A stretch of 64,000 bases of DNA from positions 134,884 to 198,883 of the forward strand of contig DATAID010000105.1 in the NCBI GenBank assembly GCA_036262835.1. Reading direction: 5' to 3'. Below are positions 8,442 to 16,479 of the stretch, one piece after another. This DNA comes from RBG-16-66-20 sp036262835. GTDB lineage: Bacteria; Pseudomonadota; Gammaproteobacteria; Burkholderiales; SG8-39. The notes beneath the pieces are model-generated. The model worked only from the letters and a program-made list of their open reading frames with translations. It had not been told where the DNA came from and ran no database searches. The number at the start of each line of letters is the position of its first letter. Positions within the stretch are counted from its first letter, which is position 1. Position numbers and translations under genes: made by a program.

Positions 8442-8996
8442 TTAGTGCAAATGCTTGCGGGCGGGCCGCGTGGCCGTCTCGAACGCGCGCTCGGGCTTCT
8501 TCGCCTCGGCCGCGCGCGCCTTCCAGTCGTCCTCGAAGAGCCGGTTGACCAGCACCGCGACTTCGGCCACCTCGGCTTTGCCGAACTGGCGCGCGAGCAG
8601 CGCCGACACGTCCTCGATCATGCAGCGCCGCTGCGCCTCGTGGATGGCGTGCGGCGTGGGTCCGACGAAAAGCAGGCGCGACTCCTGCTCGCCGTTGTCG
8701 TGGTACAGCGTGAGCTCGACTTCGACCGCCTCGTAGCAGAGCGGCCCCAGGCTCTCGAGCGCCTGCTCGAGCGCGCCGTGGAAGCTGCGCCCGGTCTCGC
8801 CCGTCCAGCACACGAGGAGCATGAGGTCTTTCTCGTCGAAGCGCAGGCCCGGCTCCTCGGGCTCGAGGCTCTTCACGTCGGCGAGCCCCTCGGCGTCGAG
8901 ATACTCGAGCCAGGGCGCGAGCGCCTGCTCGATCTGCTTTTTCGACACGCCTTCGAGAATCGGGATATCGGCGTGGACATGCACTTCCATGCGCAT
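8442..8996 (-). CDS. Conserved hypothetical protein (DUF6806-like)
   Basis: A soluble acidic protein of about 184 residues beginning MRMEVHVHADIPI. The body contains LLVCWTGETGRSF, LLFVGPTPHAIHEAQRR and EVAVLVNRLFEDDW, which I recognise as a small conserved proteobacterial family (DUF6806 as I recall) of unknown function. An ATG 30 bp further upstream (9026) is also in frame, with AAGG about 12 nt before it; the chosen ATG at 8996 has GGGA 7 nt upstream and matches the conserved start of the family better. It is upstream of and co-oriented with metY. Confidence 0.7.
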   Translation of the reverse strand: MRMEVHVHADIPILEGVSKKQIEQALAPWLEYLDAEGLADVKSLEPEEPGLRFDEKDLMLLVCWTGETGRSFHGALEQALESLGPLCYEAVEVELTLYHDNGEQESRLLFVGPTPHAIHEAQRRCMIEDVSALLARQFGKAEVAEVAVLVNRLFEDDWKARAAEAKKPERAFETATRPARKHLH

Positions 8997-9214
8997 GGCG
9001 TTTTCCCGGGGGAGATGGACGTGCATTTTATCACGCGCCTTTCGGGCCCCGACCGGCGGCGAGGGTCAACCGACCGATGGCGATTTGCGTTGCTCGAGAA
9101 CGACTTGGAGAGGATGGAAGGGCCCGAGTGGACTACGCAAGATACAAATATTCACAGCCGAAGTCCGTTGTGGGCGGTCTAATTTTCCATGCGAGGCTGC
9201 CCATGGAGGTAGCG

Positions 9215-9448
9215 ATGAACGTCATGTACAACAGCGAGAACTACTACGTCGTCGAGTTTCCCGGACGTGGCGGAATAGAGCTGGTGGACAAGACCACCGG
9301 CCGCGGCGGATTTCTGGAAGGCGCCGTGGAGGTGAAATTCCGCGCCTCGATGGCCGACCTGGCGTTGGGCGAGCCGACGACGGACTCGGTGGATGAATTC
9401 CTCGCCGAATACGACGCGCTCCTCACCAACCCCATGGTCCTTCACTAG
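9215..9448 (+). CDS. DUF3567 family protein
   Basis: A 77-residue protein with MYNSENYYVVEFP at the N-terminus and VDEFLAEYDALLTNPMVLH at the end, which I recognise as DUF3567, a short cytoplasmic family found almost only in betaproteobacteria. Function unknown. The start is fixed by a strong GGAGGT at 9205-9210, 4 nt before the ATG; an upstream in-frame ATG at 9077 lacks this. About 220 bp separate it from the divergent DUF6806-like gene, the largest gap in the window, and I could not define a convincing promoter there. Confidence 0.82.
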   Translation: MNVMYNSENYYVVEFPGRGGIELVDKTTGRGGFLEGAVEVKFRASMADLALGEPTTDSVDEFLAEYDALLTNPMVLH

Positions 9449-9484
9449 CTACTCGCGCCGTAGACGATCGGCTACATTCGGGCC

Positions 9485-10648
9485 GTGCCCCGGCCCGAGC
9501 GCTTTTCCCCCTCATTTCATCCCGACTATTCGGGCGGCGGCTTCGTCAATCTGATCGCCTCGCTTGTCGAGGCGCGCGGCGGGGCGCCGCGCCATGCGCC
9601 GCTCGCCGCGCTGCCTGCGGCCGAGCTGCGCGAGGCCGCGAATGTGGTGCTCCTCATCGTCGATGGGCTGGGCGATAACTATCTTCTCGCGCACGGCGGC
9701 GGGGGTCCGCTCGCCCGCCACCGCCGCGCCTCGCTTAGCGCCGTCTTTCCGTCGACGACCGCGACCGCGATCACCGCCGGCTTCACCGGCTCGACGCCGA
9801 TCGAGCACGGCCTCACGGGCTGGTACACCTATTTTTCCGAGGTGGCGTGCGTCGCCGCGCCGCTGCCGTATGTGCGCCGGGGCGAGAAGCGACCGCTCGG
9901 CATCCCTCCGGCGCGCCTTTTCGCCGAGCCGAGCTATTTCGATACGCTCGCCGACCGCGTCATCGTCGTGACCTGGAACGCCATCGTCGATGCCACCTAC
10001 AACGCTTTTCATTGCGGCGGCGCCGAGCGTCGCAGCTACGAAAGCCTCGAGGGCTTCGTCGAGCAGACCGCGGCGGCGGTCCGCTCGGGACCCGAGCGCA
10101 AATTCGTCTACGCCTACTGGCCGCAGTTCGACGTCCTCTCTCATCAGCACGGCGTCGGCAGCCCCGAGGTGCGCGCGCATTTCGGCGCGCTCGACGATGC
10201 CATCGGCCGCCTGATCGAGCACCTGGCGGGCACCGATACCATGCTCCTCGTCACCGCCGATCACGGCTTCGTCGACGTGCCGGCGTCAGAAACGGTCGAG
10301 CTGCCGCCCTCGCTCGCCGCGCAGCTGCGATTCCCGCTGTGCGGCGAGCGCCGCATCGCCTTCTGTCATGTTCATGAAACAAAATCATTCATCGAAAAAG
10401 CCAAAGGGCTCCTCGGCGGGCGGGCCGAGGTCCGGCCAAGCCAGGACCTCGTCGAGGAAGGCTGGTTCGGGCCCGGCCGGCCGCACCCGCGTTTCGCGGA
10501 GCGGATCGGCGACGTCGCCATTGTCATGAACGGCCGCGGCGCGATAAAAGACTGGGTGCCGGGCGAGAAGCGGCACGTGCTCGTCGGCGATCACGGCGGC
10601 ACCTCCGAGGACGAAATGCGCATTCCACTGGTGGTGGCGAAAACATGA
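9485..10648 (+). CDS. Alkaline phosphatase superfamily protein (nucleotide pyrophosphatase/phosphodiesterase type)
   Basis: A 387-residue protein with the two-metal site of the alkaline phosphatase superfamily: LIVDGLG with D60, the nucleophile threonine in FPSTTAT (about 91), DVLSHQHG near 215, TADHGF and VGDHGG. The spacing is that of type I phosphodiesterase/nucleotide pyrophosphatase proteins. No clear signal peptide is present, so the location is uncertain. The start is GTG at 9485. It is coupled to the next gene by an ATGA overlap, although no functional link to an enol-lactonase-like hydrolase is obvious. Confidence 0.78.
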   Translation: MPRPERFSPSFHPDYSGGGFVNLIASLVEARGGAPRHAPLAALPAAELREAANVVLLIVDGLGDNYLLAHGGGGPLARHRRASLSAVFPSTTATAITAGFTGSTPIEHGLTGWYTYFSEVACVAAPLPYVRRGEKRPLGIPPARLFAEPSYFDTLADRVIVVTWNAIVDATYNAFHCGGAERRSYESLEGFVEQTAAAVRSGPERKFVYAYWPQFDVLSHQHGVGSPEVRAHFGALDDAIGRLIEHLAGTDTMLLVTADHGFVDVPASETVELPPSLAAQLRFPLCGERRIAFCHVHETKSFIEKAKGLLGGRAEVRPSQDLVEEGWFGPGRPHPRFAERIGDVAIVMNGRGAIKDWVPGEKRHVLVGDHGGTSEDEMRIPLVVAKT

Positions 10649-11427
10649 AAACCAAGGCGAACGGCATCGACATCCACTACGAGCTGCACGGCAAGGAGGG
10701 CGCGCCCTGGCTCGTGCTCAGCCACTCGCTCGCGTGCAGCGTGCGCATGTGGGATCCGCAGATCGCAGCACTGAAGGACCGCTATCGCATCCTCGCCTAC
10801 GACACGCGTGGCCACGGCGGCAGCGAGGCGCCCAAGGGGGAATACACCCTTGAGATGCTGGCGGATGATTTGAATGCCCTGATGAAAGCACTCGGAGTGA
10901 AAAGCGCCAATTACTGCGGCCTTTCCATGGGCGGCATGATCGGGCAGACCTTCGCGCTCAAGTACCCGGGCGTCTTCAAGACGCTCGCGCTCGCCGATAC
11001 GACGAGCCGCTACCCCGCCGATGCCTGGCCTGCCTGGCAGGACCGGATCCGGACCGCGGAGGCGAAGGGCATGGAGCCGCTCGCCCAGCCGACGCTCGAG
11101 CGCTGGTTCACCGAGCCCTTCCGCAAGAAGAACCCGGCGGCGGTGGAAGCGATCCGCAAGCTCATCGTCTCCACGCCGGTGGCAGGCTACGTCGGCTGCT
11201 GCCATGCGATTCCGAAGATCAATCTCACGGCGCGGCTGAAGGAGATCCCCTGCCCGATTCTCGTCATCGTCGGCGCGGACGACCCCGGCACGCCGCCCGC
11301 CATGGCGAAGGAGATCCACGAGAACGCGCCGGGCTCGAAGCTGGTCGTGCTGCCGCAGGCGGCGCACCTTGCGAACCTCGAGCAGCCCGAGGGCTTCACG
11401 CAAGCCCTGGCGGATTTCAGCCGCTAG
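10645..11427 (+). CDS. Alpha/beta hydrolase, 3-oxoadipate enol-lactonase-like
   Basis: A 260-residue alpha/beta hydrolase with the nucleophile in CGLSMGG (S94), an acid in GADDPGTP and the catalytic histidine in AAHLANLE near the C-terminus. Size and motifs resemble PcaD-type 3-oxoadipate enol-lactonases of the beta-ketoadipate pathway, but no other pca gene is nearby, so only hydrolase activity is safe. The ATG overlaps the upstream stop as ATGA. The last 11 bp overlap the convergent DUF2817 gene. Confidence 0.75.
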   Translation: MKTKANGIDIHYELHGKEGAPWLVLSHSLACSVRMWDPQIAALKDRYRILAYDTRGHGGSEAPKGEYTLEMLADDLNALMKALGVKSANYCGLSMGGMIGQTFALKYPGVFKTLALADTTSRYPADAWPAWQDRIRTAEAKGMEPLAQPTLERWFTEPFRKKNPAAVEAIRKLIVSTPVAGYVGCCHAIPKINLTARLKEIPCPILVIVGADDPGTPPAMAKEIHENAPGSKLVVLPQAAHLANLEQPEGFTQALADFSR

Positions 11428-12508
11428 CGCCGACCCCCTTCACGCCGCGGTCGATGAACTCGCGCGACTGCTCGAGCGCGGCGCGGCGCCATTCGGCATC
11501 GCGCGGGTAGAACGCCGACTCGTAGTCGCGGCGCACCTTGGCCGCGAGCACGGGATCGCGATGGCCCTCGAAGCGCAGCCACCGCTGCGCCATGCCGGCG
11601 CGCTGCATGTCGCGGCGCGGCAGCGTGCCGAACTCGACCACGATCGTCGTCACCTCCGCCTCCGGCAGGAGTCCGGTGAAGGCATCGATGATCGTCCCGT
11701 GGTAGGTGGCGAGCGCCTTGTGCGTGACGCCCTGCAGGTTGACCGCGCGCTCGCCCCACCAGGCGCGCGCCCGCTCGCGCGCGGGCGAGCCTTCGGGGTG
11801 AAAGCACAGATAGATGTGCTCGCACCACGGCCCGATCCCCGTGTGCAGGTCGAGATAGGCCACGTGACGCGCATGGCCGAGGTGGGTCTCGACCGCCTCG
11901 CGAAACGCATTGTTCGCCCATTGCGGCTGCGCGCCGCCATAGAAGATCCCGTCGGGATGCGAGTACTGCCCGCCGTTGAAGGCGTCCGAGAATGCCTTCT
12001 CGCCGACCCGCTCGCGAAAAGCGTCGAGCCTGGTGAAGACGGCCTCGATGGACGGCTCATCCCAAGTCTGCAGCTGGATGAGCGAGTGGACGTCCGCGTA
12101 GCCGGGATTGGCGGGAACCGGCTTCGAGAAATCGACGAAATTGCGATTGAGATCGACGTTTTCCTCGGTGACGCGCGTCTTGTGAGCGAAGCCCCAGGGA
12201 TTCTGCGCATGAAAGAACACGACCGCGGTGTCCTTCGGCAGGCGCGGCCGGCTGCGCAGCCAGGCGCATTGCGCCGCCGAGCCCGGGTAGCCCTCGATGC
12301 CGTGCGTGCCGCTGCCGACGACGAAGATCCTGGATGCGTTGCCCGGGCCGAGCACCGAGACGTCGAGGAAAAGCGGCTCGCCCTCGGGGCCGCGCTCGCT
12401 CGGGTGGTGGTATGCCTGGTGCTTCGCGCCGGCGCGGCGCGCCGCGCGCAGGAAGTGGTCGCGCGCCTCGCGGTAGGAGTCGGCGTAGACCGCTATTTCC
12501 TCAGCCAT
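11417..12508 (-). CDS. DUF2817 family M14-like metallopeptidase
   Basis: A 363-residue protein of the DUF2817 group of zinc carboxypeptidase-like enzymes. H69 and E72 in GTHGIEGYPGS form the first zinc pair, the arginine/asparagine region is NVDLNRNFVDF, and a later zinc histidine lies in YLDLHTG. No signal peptide is visible. DUF2817 members resemble aspartoacylase and succinylglutamate desuccinylase, so an amidohydrolase is possible. The ATG at 12508 lies inside the 3' end of ubiX (8-bp overlap), suggesting coupling to it. It converges on and overlaps the enol-lactonase-like gene. Confidence 0.8.
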   Translation of the reverse strand: MAEEIAVYADSYREARDHFLRAARRAGAKHQAYHHPSERGPEGEPLFLDVSVLGPGNASRIFVVGSGTHGIEGYPGSAAQCAWLRSRPRLPKDTAVVFFHAQNPWGFAHKTRVTEENVDLNRNFVDFSKPVPANPGYADVHSLIQLQTWDEPSIEAVFTRLDAFRERVGEKAFSDAFNGGQYSHPDGIFYGGAQPQWANNAFREAVETHLGHARHVAYLDLHTGIGPWCEHIYLCFHPEGSPARERARAWWGERAVNLQGVTHKALATYHGTIIDAFTGLLPEAEVTTIVVEFGTLPRRDMQRAGMAQRWLRFEGHRDPVLAAKVRRDYESAFYPRDAEWRRAALEQSREFIDRGVKGVGASG

Positions 12509-13100
12509 CGAGGCCTTGCCAGCGCTTGAGCTTCGCCGAATGGATGCCGAAGAGATCGAGCACGCGCGCGACTGAGTGCGCGACGAGCTCGTCGATGGTC
12601 TTCGGCCGCGCGTAGAGCGCCGGCACGGGCGGGAAGATGATGCCGCCCATTTCGGTGACCGCCGTCATGTTGCGCAGGTGGGCGAGATTGAGCGGCGTCT
12701 CGCGCACGAGGAGCACGAGGCGCCGCCGCTCCTTCAGCGTCACATCCGCCGCGCGCGAGACGAGGTCGTCCGCGTGCGCGTGCGCGACGGCGGCGAGCGT
12801 CTTCATCGAGCAGGGCGCGATGACCATCCCCTCGGCGAGGAAGGACCCGCTCGCGATCCCGGCGGCGATGTCGCGAGGGTGGTAGGCGACGTGCGCGAGG
12901 CGCTCGACGTCCTTGCGCCGCATCGCGAGCTCGTGGAAGCAGTTGAGCGCCCCGGCGTCCGAAAGCACGACATGGCTCTCCCAGCCGCGCGCCGAGCGAA
13001 GCTCCCTGAGCAGCCGCACGCCATACGCGGCGCCGCTCGCGCCGGTGATCGCGACCACCAGCCGCTTCGAAACCGCGCTTTTCAGAGGGGCTTTTCTCAC
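12501..13100 (-). CDS. ubiX: UbiX-type flavin prenyltransferase
   Basis: A 199-residue flavoprotein with the FMN-binding GASGAAYG motif at residues 20-27, the PCSMKTLAAVAHA segment near 96 and the RRRLVLLVRETPLN segment that binds the dimethylallyl phosphate. UbiX makes prenylated FMN, the cofactor of UbiD-type decarboxylases in ubiquinone synthesis and aromatic-acid breakdown. No ubiD lies in the window. The GTG at 13100 is the only plausible initiator. It is divergent from the class II aldolase gene, with 46 bp between the starts. Confidence 0.92.
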   Translation of the reverse strand: MRKAPLKSAVSKRLVVAITGASGAAYGVRLLRELRSARGWESHVVLSDAGALNCFHELAMRRKDVERLAHVAYHPRDIAAGIASGSFLAEGMVIAPCSMKTLAAVAHAHADDLVSRAADVTLKERRRLVLLVRETPLNLAHLRNMTAVTEMGGIIFPPVPALYARPKTIDELVAHSVARVLDLFGIHSAKLKRWQGLDG

Positions 13101-13146
13101 TCGCGCAAGCGTACACTAAGGGCAACTCAGGGCACCGGGGCTCCGT

Positions 13147-13890
13147 ATGTCGACGGCCGCAAAAACCTATCCCGTCAATGCGCTCGCGCCCGATCCGGCG
13201 GTGAAATTCGACCGCAAGATCGGCGAGCAGTACCTGCGCTATGCGCGCATGCTCTCGGCGCGCGGTTATGTCGCGAGCTCGACCGGCAACCTCGTCATGC
13301 GCGTGCCGCACCCGGATTACCCGCAAGGCATCTGCTACGTGAAATGCATGGGGGTGTCGCTCGAGGAAATGACCATGGACGACCTCATCCTCACGGACGT
13401 GGTCTACGGGCGGATCCTGTATGGCGACCGCGGCACCACCGTCGGCCATCAGATGAACCGCGAGATCCTGCGCCTGCGGCCCGACGTGAACGCGGTCATC
13501 CACCTCCACCACGACGAGACGATCGCCTTCTTCGCCGCCGGATTCGAGGAAATCCGCATCACCGGCCTCACTTTTCCGTACCTGATGCAGAGCTGGCCGC
13601 ACTACCTGCCCGCGCACATCAACGTCGAGGAGGACGTCGGCCCGATCAAGACGTTCATCAAGGACACGAACTGCATCATCATGAAGCGCCACGGCTTCAC
13701 GGTGCTCGGCCGCAACGTCTCGGAGTGCTACGGCCGCACCAACGTGCTCGCCGGCGAGATCAAGCGCAACATCCTCGCCGAGCAGCTCGCCGCCCAGCAG
13801 GGCCGCCAGCCCGAATACCTGACCAGGGCCGAGTGCGAAAAAATGTTCATGCACGGCGACGCCGTGATGTATCCCAAGGTGAAGCAATGA
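13147..13890 (+). CDS. Class II aldolase/adducin family protein
   Basis: A 247-residue protein of the class II aldolase fold. The zinc histidines are in VIHLHHDE (H119, H121) and a third is in MKRHGFTVLG; the phosphate/substrate loop is SSTGNLVMR near 45-52. Relatives include fuculose-phosphate aldolase and several aldolase-like decarboxylases acting on hydroxy acids, so the substrate stays open. It is coupled by ATGA to a TctC-type periplasmic receptor gene, which hints that it acts on an imported carboxylic acid. Confidence 0.83.
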   Translation: MSTAAKTYPVNALAPDPAVKFDRKIGEQYLRYARMLSARGYVASSTGNLVMRVPHPDYPQGICYVKCMGVSLEEMTMDDLILTDVVYGRILYGDRGTTVGHQMNREILRLRPDVNAVIHLHHDETIAFFAAGFEEIRITGLTFPYLMQSWPHYLPAHINVEEDVGPIKTFIKDTNCIIMKRHGFTVLGRNVSECYGRTNVLAGEIKRNILAEQLAAQQGRQPEYLTRAECEKMFMHGDAVMYPKVKQ

Positions 13891-14843
13891 AACGACGCTT
13901 TTTTCTCTTTCTCCTCTGCCTTGTTTTTTCCGGCCCGGCGCTTGCGCAATCCTGGCCCTCCAAGCCCCTCAAGCTGATCGTTCCGTTCCCGCCGGGCGGC
14001 GGCACCGACCTCGCGTCGCGCTCGGTCGCGGCAAAGCTCGGCGAGGCGCTCGGGCAGCCGGTGGTGGTCGAGAACCGCCCCGGCGCAGGCGGCACGATCG
14101 GCGCCGACGCCGTCGCGAAAAGCGCGCCCGACGGCTACACGATCGGCACCGCCACTTCGAGCACGCACCCTGCCTCGGTCGCGCTGCAGAAAAACGTGCC
14201 CTACGACCCGGTAAAGAGCTTCGCGCCGATCACGCGCATCGGCAGCACCTCCTTCGTACTGCTCGGCACGCCCGGGCTGCCGGCGAACAACCTTCAGGAG
14301 CTCATCGCCTACGCCAAGGCGAACCCCGGCAAGCTCAACGTCGCCAACGTCGGCCCCTCGACGCTCGGCTTCCTCATGACGCTGCAGTTCCGCGCGCTCA
14401 CCGGCACGCAGATGCAGGACATCTACTACAAGGGCTCCTCGCAGGTGTACCCGGACCTGATGAGCGGCCAGATCCAGCTCTTCCTCGACAATCCGGGCGC
14501 CTCCACCCCGCTCGTCACCTCGGGCAAGCTCAAGGCCTTCGGCGTGACCACGCCGACCCCCTCCATGCCGGGGGTCCCGCTTTTCTCGCAGGCGGGCCTG
14601 GCGGGCTACGACGCGTCGTTCTGGTACGGGCTGGTGGCGCCGGCGGGCACGCCCAAGGCCATCGTCGAGCGGATCCAGAACGAAGTGGCGAAGTACGTGC
14701 AGAGTCCCGAGGGGCGCAAGGAATTCGCGGCCCGCAGCCTCGAGCCGGGGGGCGACACGCCCGAGGAGTTCGGGCGCCTCATCGAGACGGAGATGAAGAA
14801 CTTCCGCGCGCTCGCGGAGCACTTCAAGATCAAGCCGCAGTAA
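13887..14843 (+). CDS. Bug/TctC-family tripartite tricarboxylate transporter receptor
   Basis: A 318-residue periplasmic binding protein. The signal peptide covers residues 1-20 (cut after ALA). The mature part starts with the Bug-family pattern SWPSKPLKLIVPFPPGGGTD, followed by PGAGGTIGADAVAKSAPDGYT. Bug proteins bind carboxylates and are greatly expanded in Burkholderiales. No TctA/TctB membrane partner is nearby, as is common for orphan Bug receptors. The start overlaps the aldolase stop as ATGA. Confidence 0.9.
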   Translation: MKRRFFLFLLCLVFSGPALAQSWPSKPLKLIVPFPPGGGTDLASRSVAAKLGEALGQPVVVENRPGAGGTIGADAVAKSAPDGYTIGTATSSTHPASVALQKNVPYDPVKSFAPITRIGSTSFVLLGTPGLPANNLQELIAYAKANPGKLNVANVGPSTLGFLMTLQFRALTGTQMQDIYYKGSSQVYPDLMSGQIQLFLDNPGASTPLVTSGKLKAFGVTTPTPSMPGVPLFSQAGLAGYDASFWYGLVAPAGTPKAIVERIQNEVAKYVQSPEGRKEFAARSLEPGGDTPEEFGRLIETEMKNFRALAEHFKIKPQ

Positions 14844-14902
14844 GTCGCGCCGCGATTGGAGTAAGCTTTGCGGGTCCCCGGCGGCGCTGAGGAGCACACC
14901 GC

Positions 14903-16159
14903 ATGAGCCAAGAACGCAAATTCACATCCCGGCGCGCGCTGCTCGCGGGCCTCTCAGGCGCGGGCGCGCTCGCCTCGCTCGGGTATCTGCCCCGAGCCCT
15001 CGCCGCCGAAGTGGGCAGCAGCGGCGCGCTCGGCTATGCCGAAATCCCGGATGGCGCACTCGCCGAGCAGCTGCTCTATGCGCTTCCCGGCAAAGTGCCG
15101 CTCATCAAGAAAACCTACCGGCCGCCGAATTTCGAAACGCCGGTGGAATACTTTCGCACCGCCATCACGCCGAACAATGCGTTCTTCGTGCGCTGGCATC
15201 TCGCGGCGATCCCCCAGGTCAACGCCAAAGAGTGGAAACTTTCCGTGGGCGGCGACAGTGCCGAGCGCTCGTTCAGCCTCGGGCTCGCCGAGCTGCGCAA
15301 GGAATTCAAGCCTGCACAGGTCACGGCCGTGTGCCAGTGCTCGGGCAACCGGCGCGGGCTCTTCGAGCCGCACGTCATGGGCGTCGAATGGGGGGTAGGC
15401 GCGATGGGCAACGCCGTGTGGCGCGGCGTGCGCCTGAAGGATGTGCTCGCGAAAGCGGGCGTCAAGAGCGGCGCGCTCGAGGTCGTCCTCGACGGCGCCG
15501 ACCATGGCCCGATGGAGAAGACCCCCGATTTCGTGAAGTCGATCCCGCTCGAAGTCGCCATGCGCGACGACACCCTGATCGCCTTCGACATGAACGGCAA
15601 GCCGCTGCCGCATTGGAACGGATTCCCCGCGCGCCTCATCGTGCCGGGCTGGACGGGCACCTACTGGGTCAAGCAGCTCACCAGCGTGAAGGTCGTCTCG
15701 CAGCCGGACAAGAATTTCTGGATGAGCGCGGCCTACCGCATCCCGCGCGGGCGCTTCAAGACGCCGACTTTCCAGTCGCAGCTTTATTCGCCGAACGAGC
15801 CCATCACGACCATGGTGGTCAATTCGCTCATCACGTCGCTTCGCAACGGCCAGCAGATTGCGCGCGGCAAGCCCATCGCGGTGAAGGGCGTCGCGTGGGA
15901 TGGCGGCTCGGGCATCGAGCGGGTCGAGGTGTCGAGCGACTCGGGATCGACCTGGCAGCGCGCGCGGCTCGGCAAGGACCTGGGCAAGTACTCCTTCCGC
16001 GAGTTTTCGCTCGATTTGCCGGTGCGCGAGGGCGGGTCGTACGTCGTCATGGCGCGCGCGACCAGCCGCGCCGGCGAGCATCAGGTGGAGCAGCTCATTC
16101 ACAACCCCGCCGGCTATCATCACAACGTGATCCAGCGGGTCTATGTCGAAGTCGTCTAG
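14903..16159 (+). CDS. SorA/SoxC-like molybdopterin sulfite dehydrogenase
   Basis: A 418-residue periplasmic oxidoreductase. The Tat signal contains SRRALLAG (R10-R11), with a hydrophobic core and cleavage near residue 35. The Moco domain has the molybdenum-ligating cysteine in CQCSGNRRG (C146) and DGADHGPMEKTPDF, and the C-terminal Mo-co dimerisation domain covers about residues 300-415. This is the sulfite-oxidase family. The small c-type cytochrome gene directly downstream makes a SorAB-like sulfite:cytochrome c pair the best reading. A GAGGAG-type ribosome site lies shortly before the ATG at 14903. The TauE/SafE exporter at 54 is too far away to claim as a partner. Confidence 0.87.
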   Translation: MSQERKFTSRRALLAGLSGAGALASLGYLPRALAAEVGSSGALGYAEIPDGALAEQLLYALPGKVPLIKKTYRPPNFETPVEYFRTAITPNNAFFVRWHLAAIPQVNAKEWKLSVGGDSAERSFSLGLAELRKEFKPAQVTAVCQCSGNRRGLFEPHVMGVEWGVGAMGNAVWRGVRLKDVLAKAGVKSGALEVVLDGADHGPMEKTPDFVKSIPLEVAMRDDTLIAFDMNGKPLPHWNGFPARLIVPGWTGTYWVKQLTSVKVVSQPDKNFWMSAAYRIPRGRFKTPTFQSQLYSPNEPITTMVVNSLITSLRNGQQIARGKPIAVKGVAWDGGSGIERVEVSSDSGSTWQRARLGKDLGKYSFREFSLDLPVREGGSYVVMARATSRAGEHQVEQLIHNPAGYHHNVIQRVYVEVV

Positions 16160-16169
16160 GGAGCTCGCC

Positions 16170-16460
16170 ATGCGAAGCCTCATCTTCTTCGTCGCGGCCG
16201 CCGCCGCGAGCAGCCTCGCCGGCGCGCAGGAAGCCAAGGTCGTCCTGAAGGACGGCCCCGGCAAGGACAAGGCCATGCAATGCCTCGCTTGCCACAGCGT
16301 CGACTACATCCCGATGAACTCTCGCTTCCTCGACAAGGCTGGCTGGACCGCTTCGATCAACAAGATGATCAACGTGTTCGGCGCGCCGATCGCCAAGGAA
16401 GACGTCGATGCGATCGCGAGCTACCTCGCGCAGAACTACGGCAAGCCGCCGGCCAAGTGA
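16170..16460 (+). CDS. Small monohaem cytochrome c (SorB-like)
   Basis: A 96-residue secreted protein with a signal peptide of about 20 residues (cut after AGA). The haem motif is CLACH (C38, C41, H42), and M49 in DYIPM is a candidate axial ligand. It begins 10 bp after the sulfite-dehydrogenase stop with AGGGAG as ribosome site, so it is the likely electron acceptor of that enzyme. The start was moved to the ATG at 16170; the longer reading from 16143 would begin inside the dehydrogenase gene. Confidence 0.87.
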   Translation: MRSLIFFVAAAAASSLAGAQEAKVVLKDGPGKDKAMQCLACHSVDYIPMNSRFLDKAGWTASINKMINVFGAPIAKEDVDAIASYLAQNYGKPPAK

Positions 16461-16479
16461 GCGCAGCGCCCGGCGACCG

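Noticed and set aside
8997..9214. A small gene or strong promoter in the largest gap
   Set aside because: No short frame has a ribosome site and codon use like the neighbours, and no pair of -35/-10 hexamers with normal spacing stood out.
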